Below, piece by piece: positions 1-6,382 of a stretch of 6,382 bases of DNA (within the stretch, counting starts at the first letter, position 1; every line of letters begins with the position of its first letter). Source of the stretch: JAABQT01 sp041488375 (lineage in GTDB: Bacteria; Pseudomonadota; Gammaproteobacteria; Burkholderiales; SG8-39). The stretch spans positions 1-6,382 of the forward strand of contig JBGPPD010000172.1 in the NCBI GenBank assembly GCA_041488375.1. The letters run 5' to 3'. The notes beneath the pieces were generated by a model. It saw only the letters and a program-made list of their open reading frames with translations, was not told the origin of the DNA and did no database searches. A program made the translations under genes and the position numbers.

Positions 1-1
1 G

Positions 2-3000
2 CTCGAGGCGACCGCGCGGGACATGGCCAACTCGATGGAGTTCGGCTTTCTGCTCGACCCGGAGCGCAGACTCCTCTCGATCGGCTACCGGGTCGCGGAG
101 GGCAGTCTCGACCCGAGCTGCTACGACCTGCTTGCGTCGGAAGCGCGCCTCGCGAGCTTCGTGGCGATCGCCAAGGGCGATGTCGCCTCGCGGCACTGGT
201 TCCGGCTCGGGCGCGCCGTTACGCCGACCGGAGGCGGCGCGGCGCTGATCTCCTGGTCGGGATCGATGTTCGAGTACCTGATGCCGTCGCTGGTCATGCG
301 CGCACCGGCCGGGAGCCTCCTCGAGCAGACGAGCCGCCTGGTCGTGCGCCGGCAGATCGCCTATGGGGCCGAGCTCGGCGTGCCCTGGGGCGTTTCGGAG
401 TCCGGCTACCACGTGCGCGACCTGGAGTTCACCTACCAGTATTCGAATTTCGGCGTCCCGGGCCTGGGCCTGAAGCGCGGCCTTAGCGAGAACGCCGTCG
501 TCGCGCCCTACGCGACGGCGCTCGCGGCCATGGTCGATCCGGGGGCCGCGGTGCGCAACTTCGCCCGGCTCGCCGCCCTCGGCGCGCGCGGCCGCTACGG
601 CTTCTACGAGGCGCTGGACTACACGCCCACGCGCCTGCCCGAGGGCAAGGACGTGGCGATCGTGCGCGCCTACATGGCGCACCACCAGGGCATGACGGTG
701 GTCGCCCTCGCCAATGTCCTCCACGATGGGGCGATGCGGGCACGGTTTCATGCCGAGCCGATCGTGCGGGCGACGGAGCTCCTCCTGCAGGAACGCACGC
801 CGCGCGATGTCGCCCTCGCGCATCCCAGGGCGGAGGAGGTCAGGACGGCGGCGACGGTTCGCGACCTGGAACTGCCGGCGGTGCGGCGGCTGCACTCCGC
901 GCACGGCGCCACGCCGGCCGCGCACCTGCTGTCCAACGGCCGCTACACGGTGATGCTGACGGCTGCCGGCTCCGGGTACAGCAGTTGGAACGGTGCCGCG
1001 ATAACGCGCTGGCGCGAAGACGTCACGCGCGACGATTGGGGCACGTACGTCTACTTGCGGGACGTGGAGAGCGGCGAGGTATGGTCCGCGGGCCACCAGC
1101 CGACCGGTGCAGAGGCGGAGCGCTACGAGGTGACCTTCACCGAGGATCGTGCCGTGTTCGCGCGGCATGGCGGCACGCTTACCACCACGCTCGAAGTCGT
1201 CGTCTCGCCGGAGGACGACGCCGAAGTGCGCCGCGTGTCCGTCTCGAATGCGGGCGGCCAGGTGCGCGAGATCGACCTCACCTCCTACGCCGAGCTCGTG
1301 CTGGCGCCGGCTGCCGCCGACGCGGCGCACCCGGCCTTTTCCAAGCTCTTCGTGCAAACCGAATATCTCGCCAAGGCCGGCGTCATCCTGGCGACGCGGC
1401 GCCGCCGCTCGCCCGGCGAGCCCGAAATCTGGGCCGCGCACCTCGCCGTGGTCGAAGGCGAGGCGGTGGGCGAGCCGGAGATCGAAACCGACCGGGCCCG
1501 TTTCCTCGGCCGCGGGCGCGAGGTGCGCACGCCGGTGGCGGTCGTGGACGGCCTGCCGCTTTCCAATACGGTAGGCGCCGTGCTCGATCCGGTGTTTGCG
1601 CTGCGCCACCGCTTGCGGGTTGAGCCGGGAAGGACGGCGCACATCGCCTTCTGGACGCTCGTCGCCTCCTCGCGCGGCGAGGCGCTGGATCTCGCCGACA
1701 AGCATTCCGACCCCACGGCCTTCGAGCGCGCGGCCACCCTGGCGTGGACCCACGCGCAGGTGCAGTCGAGCTATCTCGGCATCTCCCCGGAGGAGGCGAG
1801 CCTGTTCCAGCGGCTCGCGGGCCACGTGCTCTACGCCGATCCGCAGATGCGCCCGTCGCCGGATGTCCTGCGCCGCGGCGGCGGCGCGCCGCCGGCGCTC
1901 TGGGCGCAGGGCATCTCGGGCGACCTGCCGATCGTGCTCGCGCGCATCGACAACGTCGAGGACCTCGCCCTGGTGCGCCAGCTGCTGCGGGCGCACGAGT
2001 ACTGGCGCATGAAGCAACTCGCGGTGGATCTGGTGATCCTGAACGAACGGGGGAGCTCGTACATCCAGGATCTGCAGGTTGCGCTGGAGACGCAGGTGCG
2101 CACGAGCCGCTCGCGCCGCCCCGCGAGCGACGTGCAGGACGCGCGCGGCGCCGTGTTCGTGCTGCGCGCCGATCTCATCCCGGCGCAGACGCGGGCGCTG
2201 CTGCTCTGCATGGCCCGGGCCGTGCTCGCAGGGCGCCGCGGCACGCTGCAGGAACAGTTGAACAACCTCCCGGAAGCGGCGGCGGCGGACGCCGGCAGCG
2301 CGCCGCCGCCGCGGCGCGCACCGTCCGCGGAGCCGCCGCAGGGCGTTCCGGCGCCGGCGGAGCTGGAATTCTTCAACGGCTTCGGCGGATTCGCCGCGCA
2401 GGGGCGCGAGTACGTGACGACACTCGGCGCCAAGCGCTGGCTGCCGGCCCCGTGGATCAACGTCGTCGCCAATCCCGCGTTCGGTTTCCAGGCCGCGGTC
2501 GAGGGCAGCGGCTACACCTGGTCGCTCGGCAGCCGCGAGAACCAGCTCACGCCCTGGTCGAACGACCCCGTCACCGACCGGCCGGGCGAGGTGCTCTACG
2601 TGCGCGACGAGGACACGGGCGAATTGTGGGGGCCTACGGCGCTGCCGATGCGCGACGAGGCCGCGCCCTATGTCGCGCGGCACGGCCAGGGCTACAGCCG
2701 CTTCGAGCACAGCGCGCACGGCATCGCGCTGGAACTATTGCAGTACGTGCCGCTCGAGGATCCGATCAAGATCTCGCGGCTGACGATCCGCAACACCTCG
2801 GACCGCGCCCGGCGGCTGCAGGTCACGGCCTACGTGGAATGGGTGCTCGGCCCGTCGCGCAGCGCGTCCGCGTTTTCGGTGGTGACCGAACTCGATGCGC
2901 AGACCGGCGCGCTGCTCGCGCGCAACCCCTGGAATACGAACTTCGGCGCGCGCGTCGCCTTCGCGGACCTGGGCGGACGGCAGACCGCCTGGACCTGCGA

Positions 3001-4771
3001 CCGGCGGGAATTCCTCGGGCGCAACGGCGCGCTCGACAATCCGGCCGCGCTGGCGGGCGAGGCGCTCCTCTCCAAGCGAGTGGGCGCCGGGCTCGATCCT
3101 TGCGCCGCGCTTCAGGCCCCGGTCGAGCTCGAGCCGGACGGCACCGTGGAAATCGTTTTCTTCCTCGGCCAGGCGGCGAGCGAGCTGCAGGCGCGCTCCC
3201 TGGTCGAGCGCTACCGGGCGGCGGACCTGGATGCGGTCCTGCGCGAGGTCACTGCGTATTGGGACGATCTGCTCGGCACGATCCAGGTGAAGACGCCCGA
3301 CCGCTCAATGGACGTGATGCTCAATCGCTGGATGCTCTACCAGACGCTCGCCTGCCGCGTCTGGGCGCGCTCGGCGTTCTACCAGGCGAGCGGCGCCTAC
3401 GGCTTCCGCGACCAGCTCCAGGACGCCATGGCGCTCGTGGTGTCGCGGCCGGCGCTGGCGCGCGCGCACCTGCTGCGCGCCGCCGCGCGGCAGTTCGTGG
3501 AAGGCGACGTCCAGCATTGGTGGCTGCCGCCCTCGGGCCAGGGCGTGCGCACGCGCATCTCCGACGACCGGGGTTGGCTCGCCTGCGCCGCGGCGCACTA
3601 TGTGGAGACGACCGGCGACGTCGCGGTGCTGGAGGAGTACGTTGCGTTCCTCGAGGGCCGGCCGCTCGCGGCGGGCGAGCACGACGCCTACTTCCAGCCG
3701 ATGCTCTCGGCAGAGCGCGCGTCGCTCTTCGATCACTGCGCGCGCGGGCTCGACCAGAGCCTCGCCCTCGGCGCGCACGGCCTGCCGCTGATCGGCACGG
3801 GCGACTGGAACGACGGCATGAACCGGGTGGGCGAGAAAGGCCGCGGGGAGAGCGTCTGGCTGGGCTGGTTCCTGCACGCGGCGCTCTCCGCGTTCGTGCC
3901 GCTGGCGAAAGCGCGGGGCGAGGAGGCGCGCGCCGCGAACTGGCTGGCGCACGCTGCGCGGCTGCGCGCTGCGCTCGAACGGGACGGCTGGGACGGCGGC
4001 TGGTACCGGCGCGGCTATTTCGACGACGGCACGCCGCTCGGTTCCTCCACCAGCGAGGAATGCCGCATCGACTCGATCGCGCAGTCCTGGAGCGTGCTCT
4101 CCGGGGCGGCGGAGCCGGCGCGCGCCCGGCGTGCCATGGCCGCCGTGGAGCAGCTGCTCATTCGCCGCGACGAGGGCCTCGCGCTGCTGTTCACGCCGCC
4201 TTTCGAGCGCACGCCGCTCGATCCCGGATACATCAAGGGCTATCCGCCAGGGATCCGGGAAAACGGCGGCCAGTACACCCATGCCGCCGCGTGGTCGGTG
4301 ATCGCCTTCGCGGCTTTGGGCGAGGGGGACAAGGCGGCGGCGCTGTTCTCGCTCGTCAATCCGATCAACCACACCAGCACGCGGGCCGACGTGCAGCGCT
4401 ACAAGGTCGAGCCCTACGCCGTCGCCGCCGATGTCTATTCGGTGTTCCCGCACGTGGGGCGCGGCGGCTGGACCTGGTACACGGGCTCCGCCGGTTGGCT
4501 GTACCGCGCGGGGATCGAAGGGATCCTCGGCTTTCGGCTGCAGGGAGAGTTCCTGGTTCTCGATCCCTGCATCCCCAAGGCGTGGCCCGGGTTCGAGATC
4601 GTCTTCAAGTATCGCTCCGCGCGCTACGAGATCGCGGTAGAGAATCCCCGGGGGGTGAGCCGCGGCGTTGCTTCCGCTGCGCTCGACGGCAAGGCGCTGC
4701 CGGAGGGACTGACGCGGGTGCCGCTGGTGGATGATGGGGCGGTGCATAAGGTGCACGTGGTGCTAGGGTGA
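2..4771 (+). CDS. ndvB: Cyclic beta-1,2-glucan synthase (NdvB/ChvB/Cgs type), C-terminal part; 5' end beyond the window
   Basis: The family consists of inner-membrane enzymes that polymerise glucose from UDP-glucose, cyclise the chain, and export glucan to the periplasm for osmoadaptation and host interaction. The frame is open to the left edge, and the codons before the ATG at base 23 already belong to the protein, so that ATG is internal. Numbering from it: the glucoamylase-like domain covers about 1-265 (YDLLASEARLASFVAIAKGD, GVSESGYHV with E126, MAHHQGMT at 218). A GH94-type beta-sandwich covers about 296-540, followed by a degenerate helical module to about 745. A Pro/Ala linker spans 750-779, and a second sandwich runs from 780 to about 1070. 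The GH94 catalytic domain follows, with YGFRDQLQD at 1126, QHWWLPPSGQG at 1164, the general-acid motif GDWNDGMN at 1260, ENGGQYTH at 1413 and the phosphate-site-like GGWTWYTGSAGW at 1481. In Brucella Cgs the GH94 domain trims chains by phosphorolysis and so sets ring size. I see no frameshift or lost motif. Full-length relatives have roughly 2,800 residues; the GT84 and membrane parts would lie upstream. Product specificity is inferred from the architecture. Confidence 0.93.
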   Translation, partial: LEATARDMANSMEFGFLLDPERRLLSIGYRVAEGSLDPSCYDLLASEARLASFVAIAKGDVASRHWFRLGRAVTPTGGGAALISWSGSMFEYLMPSLVMRAPAGSLLEQTSRLVVRRQIAYGAELGVPWGVSESGYHVRDLEFTYQYSNFGVPGLGLKRGLSENAVVAPYATALAAMVDPGAAVRNFARLAALGARGRYGFYEALDYTPTRLPEGKDVAIVRAYMAHHQGMTVVALANVLHDGAMRARFHAEPIVRATELLLQERTPRDVALAHPRAEEVRTAATVRDLELPAVRRLHSAHGATPAAHLLSNGRYTVMLTAAGSGYSSWNGAAITRWREDVTRDDWGTYVYLRDVESGEVWSAGHQPTGAEAERYEVTFTEDRAVFARHGGTLTTTLEVVVSPEDDAEVRRVSVSNAGGQVREIDLTSYAELVLAPAAADAAHPAFSKLFVQTEYLAKAGVILATRRRRSPGEPEIWAAHLAVVEGEAVGEPEIETDRARFLGRGREVRTPVAVVDGLPLSNTVGAVLDPVFALRHRLRVEPGRTAHIAFWTLVASSRGEALDLADKHSDPTAFERAATLAWTHAQVQSSYLGISPEEASLFQRLAGHVLYADPQMRPSPDVLRRGGGAPPALWAQGISGDLPIVLARIDNVEDLALVRQLLRAHEYWRMKQLAVDLVILNERGSSYIQDLQVALETQVRTSRSRRPASDVQDARGAVFVLRADLIPAQTRALLLCMARAVLAGRRGTLQEQLNNLPEAAAADAGSAPPPRRAPSAEPPQGVPAPAELEFFNGFGGFAAQGREYVTTLGAKRWLPAPWINVVANPAFGFQAAVEGSGYTWSLGSRENQLTPWSNDPVTDRPGEVLYVRDEDTGELWGPTALPMRDEAAPYVARHGQGYSRFEHSAHGIALELLQYVPLEDPIKISRLTIRNTSDRARRLQVTAYVEWVLGPSRSASAFSVVTELDAQTGALLARNPWNTNFGARVAFADLGGRQTAWTCDRREFLGRNGALDNPAALAGEALLSKRVGAGLDPCAALQAPVELEPDGTVEIVFFLGQAASELQARSLVERYRAADLDAVLREVTAYWDDLLGTIQVKTPDRSMDVMLNRWMLYQTLACRVWARSAFYQASGAYGFRDQLQDAMALVVSRPALARAHLLRAAARQFVEGDVQHWWLPPSGQGVRTRISDDRGWLACAAAHYVETTGDVAVLEEYVAFLEGRPLAAGEHDAYFQPMLSAERASLFDHCARGLDQSLALGAHGLPLIGTGDWNDGMNRVGEKGRGESVWLGWFLHAALSAFVPLAKARGEEARAANWLAHAARLRAALERDGWDGGWYRRGYFDDGTPLGSSTSEECRIDSIAQSWSVLSGAAEPARARRAMAAVEQLLIRRDEGLALLFTPPFERTPLDPGYIKGYPPGIRENGGQYTHAAAWSVIAFAALGEGDKAAALFSLVNPINHTSTRADVQRYKVEPYAVAADVYSVFPHVGRGGWTWYTGSAGWLYRAGIEGILGFRLQGEFLVLDPCIPKAWPGFEIVFKYRSARYEIAVENPRGVSRGVASAALDGKALPEGLTRVPLVDDGAVHKVHVVLG
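2276..2312. repeat. GC-rich inverted repeat in the interdomain linker codons
   Basis: A run of GCG/GGC triplets (2276-2288) faces a complementary CCG/CGC run (2303-2312). Together they could form a stem of about 10 perfectly paired bases with a loop of 14-17 bases. It encodes the start of the Ala/Pro linker between the two GH94-like halves of the glucan synthase. Low-complexity codons for Ala and Pro explain it without any regulatory role. It lies in mid-gene with no T-run, so it is not a terminator. Confidence 0.5.
4767..4771 (+). promoter_or_regulatory. Shine-Dalgarno site for eutB, overlapping the glucan synthase stop
   Basis: GGTGA matches the 3' part of the consensus AGGAGGTGA and ends 7 bases before the ATG at 4779. 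Its last three bases are the TGA of the upstream gene. This supports the eutB start and suggests that translation of the two genes could be coupled. No promoter is visible in the 7-base gap, so eutB would depend on readthrough from the synthase or on a promoter inside it. Confidence 0.6.
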
Positions 4772-4778
4772 GACGGCC

Positions 4779-6129
4779 ATGGCCCACGCCCACTCCGTAG
4801 ACGGCGTCACCTACCGCTTTCCCGACCTCAGGACGCTTCTCGCGCGCGCTTCGCCGCACCGCTCGGGCGACGCGCTCGCCGGGGTCGCTGCGCAAAGCGC
4901 CGAGGAGCGGATGGCCGCGCGCATGGCGCTCGCCGACCTGCCTCTATCCGCTTTTCTCACTGAATCAGTCGTCCCCTACGAAGAGGACGACGTCACGCGG
5001 CTCATCCTCGACTCGCACGACAAGGCCGCGTTCGCGCCGGTGGCGGCCCTCACGGTGGGGGAGTTCCGCGAGTGGCTGCTCACTTTATCCTCCGAGCAGG
5101 TCACCGCGCTCGCCCCCGGCCTCGTTCCCGAGATGGCGGCCGCGGTGTCCAAGCTCATGCGCAACCAGGACCTGGTGTCCGTGGCGCGCAAGTGCCGCGT
5201 GGTGACGCGCTTCCGCAACACCATCGGCCTGCCGGGCCGGCTCGCCGTGCGCCTGCAGCCCAACCATCCCACCGACGATCCGCGCGGCATCGCCGCTTCG
5301 ATGCTCGATGGCCTCATGTACGGCTGCGGCGACGCGGTGATCGGGGTGAATCCGGCGGGCGACGGCCTCGCCGCGTTGCTTCCTTTGTGGAAGATGATGG
5401 ACGAGTTGATCTCGCGTTTTTCCATTCCAACCCAGTCCTGCGTCCTCACCCACGTCACGAACCAACTCCGCGCGATCGAGCAGGGCGCGCCGGTGGACCT
5501 CGTCTTCCAGTCCATCGGCGGCACCCAGAAGACCAACGAAAGCTTCGGCGTCAGCCTTTCCCTTCTCCGGGAAGCGATGCAGGCGGCGCGGTCGTTGAAG
5601 CGCGGCACGCTCGGGGAGAATGTCATGTACTTCGAGACCGGGCAGGGGAGTTCGCTCTCGGCCGGCGCGCACCACGGCTGCGACCAGCAGACCCTCGAAG
5701 CCCGCGCCTACGGCGTCGCTCGCGCCTACCAGCCGCTGCTCGTCAACACCGTGGTCGGCTTCATCGGGCCTGAGTACCTGTTTGATGGCAAGCAGATCAT
5801 CCGCGCGGGGCTCGAGGACCATTTCTGCGGCAAGCTCCTCGGCGTGCCGCTATATCGAGGCCGACCAGGACGACATGGACACGCTGCTCACGCTCCTCGG
5901 CGCCGCGGGGGTCACCTACATCATGGGCGTGCCCGGGGCGGACGACGTGATGCTCAACTACCAGAGCAGCTCGTTCCACGACGCTTTGTACCTGCGCGAG
6001 GTGATGGGCCTGAAGCGCGCGCCCGAGTTCGAGGCGTGGCTGGAGAAGATGGGCATCGCGGGTGCGGACGGGCGGCTGGTTCCTGCTCCGCAGACGCCGC
6101 TGCTTGCGCTGGCGAGGGAGCTCGAGTGA
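4779..6129 (+). pseudogene. eutB: Ethanolamine ammonia-lyase large subunit, frameshifted by an internal deletion
   Basis: EutB, with EutC, forms the B12-dependent enzyme that splits ethanolamine into acetaldehyde and ammonia. Frame 1 (4779 to about 5849, 357 codons) aligns from memory with E. coli EutB from its N-terminus (YRFPDLRTLLARA, RSGDALAGVAA). It keeps the equivalents of substrate residues Arg160, Gln162, Asn193 and Glu287 as R158, Q160, N191 and E286 (VRLQPN, VIGVNP, YFETGQG), plus GFIGPEYL and RAGLEDHFCGKLLGVP. EutB sequence then resumes in another frame at 5857 (EADQDDMDTLLTLLGAAG, MLNYQSSSFHDA) and stops at TGA 6127-6129. Between them only 7 bases stand where about 33 are expected. 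This loses the MGCDxCYTNHA loop, including the Asp362 equivalent. With the loop restored the protein would be about 458 residues, as in the family (E. coli about 453). The start is supported by the GGTGA site and the normal N-terminal length. No other lesion is visible, so the break is recent or is a sequence error. Identity is near certain; loss of function is very likely if the sequence is right. Confidence 0.9.
5850..5856 (+). other. Deletion/frameshift junction in eutB
   Basis: The Pro codon CCG at 5847-5849 ends the part readable in frame 1. The Glu codon GAG at 5857-5859 starts the part readable in the second frame. The 7 bases between them (CTATATC) replace about 11 conserved codons, a net loss of about 26 bases, which is not a multiple of three. 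The exact breakpoints cannot be fixed without a close relative, because the 7 bases may be partly native sequence or filler. Confidence 0.85.
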
Positions 6130-6140
6130 CCAAGAGCGGC

Positions 6141-6146
6141 TAAAAT
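6141..6146 (+). promoter_or_regulatory. Possible -10 box for the nucleotidyltransferase gene
   Basis: TAAAAT, preceded by GGC, resembles the sigma-70 -10 element common in GC-rich betaproteobacteria and stands out as an AT patch. No good -35 hexamer is found at the expected distance (about 6118-6124). If the box is used, transcription would start near 6153-6154, on the second in-frame ATG at 6154. That would give a leaderless message. The call rests on one hexamer and is weak. Confidence 0.3.
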
Positions 6147-6382
6147 GCCTTTCATGTCCGCCAGCGCACAACTCGTCTTGGACGCCCAACGCGAGGACCT
6201 CGCGCGCCTGTGCGCGAAATTCGGCGTACGGCGGCTGGATGTGTTCGGGTCCGCCGCGACGGGTGCCTTCGATCCCGCGCACAGCGATGTCGACTTGCTG
6301 GTCGAGTTCGAGGCTCAGTCGGGCATGACGCCGTTCGACCAGTATTTCGGGCTGAGGGAGGCGCTCGCGGCGCTTCTCGGCC
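6145..6382 (+). CDS. Nucleotidyltransferase domain protein (MNT/MntA-like), 3' end beyond the window
   Basis: The visible 79 codons encode the N-terminus of a minimal nucleotidyltransferase of the polymerase-beta fold. The signature is GS at residues 35-36 after LDVF, then 11 residues, then DVD at 48-50 followed by LLVEF. The GS motif positions the nucleotide and the two Asp bind metal. Many such proteins are antitoxins that AMPylate a neighbouring HEPN RNase toxin, as shown for MntA/HepT. Others are solitary and of unknown role. A HEPN partner, usually adjacent, would lie beyond the right edge, so the toxin-antitoxin role is inference. The ATG at 6145 has a weak AAGAG site 8 bases upstream. 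The ATG at 6154 (residue 4) is an alternative that fits the possible -10 box. The gene begins 15 bases after the true eutB stop, where eutC would be expected. The catalytic signature is intact. Confidence 0.85.
   Translation, partial: MPFMSASAQLVLDAQREDLARLCAKFGVRRLDVFGSAATGAFDPAHSDVDLLVEFEAQSGMTPFDQYFGLREALAALLG

Noticed and set aside
23..25. ATG at 23 as the true start of the glucan synthase
   Set aside because: The frame is open upstream to the window edge, and the Met lies inside a conserved stretch (MANSMEFGFLLDP) of the glucoamylase-like domain. The family has large N-terminal domains before it.
1744..4734. A 996-codon open frame in the +1-shifted frame inside the glucan synthase gene
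   Set aside because: The product is an Arg/Ala/Gly-rich string with no recognisable motif, while the overlapping frame shows continuous GH94 motifs. Long alternative frames are expected at this GC content.
3305..4756. A 483-codon antisense open frame opposite the GH94 domain
   Set aside because: It mirrors the strongly biased codons of the + strand gene. It has no recognisable domain and its composition is Arg/Ala/Gly-heavy.
5085..5822. A 245-codon antisense frame opposite eutB
   Set aside because: It is the complement of conserved EutB sequence and shows no independent motif or ribosome site.
5850..5856. Programmed ribosomal frameshifting in eutB
   Set aside because: There is no slippery heptamer or downstream pseudoknot evident. 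About 26 bases of invariant sequence are absent, so a shift in frame would not restore the missing active-site loop.
6118..6145. A terminator between eutB and the nucleotidyltransferase gene
   Set aside because: The stretch is too short and shows no stem followed by a T-run.
1..6382. CRISPR arrays, tRNA or rRNA genes, insertion sequence ends, attachment sites
   Set aside because: Coding sequence covers nearly the whole window. I saw no regularly spaced repeats, no cloverleaf-like segments and no transposase-like product.

Overview
The window comes from a very GC-rich bacterial chromosome, most likely a proteobacterium and plausibly a betaproteobacterium. This is judged from the strong G/C preference at third codon positions, the closeness of the EutB residues to proteobacterial EutB, and the TAAAAT-type -10 box before the last gene. 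The taxon is inferred, not proven. All three genes lie on the + strand with almost no intergenic DNA.

Bases 2-4771 hold the C-terminal part, about 1,590 codons, of a giant cyclic beta-1,2-glucan synthase (NdvB/ChvB/Cgs type). The gene enters from the left edge, and its membrane and GT84 glucosyltransferase parts lie outside. Visible, in order, are the glucoamylase-like domain, a first GH94-type beta-sandwich with a degenerate helical module, a Pro/Ala linker, a second beta-sandwich, and an intact GH94 phosphorylase-like catalytic domain.

Seven bases downstream, bases 4779-6129 encode the large subunit of adenosylcobalamin-dependent ethanolamine ammonia-lyase (eutB). The gene is broken. Around base 5850-5856 about 26 bases are missing relative to the family. 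This removes the conserved loop with the active-site Asp (Asp362 in E. coli numbering) and shifts the frame. Everything before and after reads as well-conserved EutB in two different frames. The unshifted frame happens to stay open to 6143, giving a 454-residue product of normal EutB length but with a scrambled C-terminus.

The expected next gene, eutC, is absent. Fifteen bases after the true eutB stop, a small nucleotidyltransferase (MNT/MntA-like, often the antitoxin of HEPN/MNT pairs) begins and runs off the right edge.

The simplest reading is a housekeeping envelope-glucan gene, followed by a recently damaged ethanolamine-catabolism remnant, followed by the edge of an accessory module. 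I see no convincing new multi-gene system. No tRNA, rRNA, CRISPR array, insertion sequence or clear terminator is visible. No gap longer than 15 bases separates the genes.
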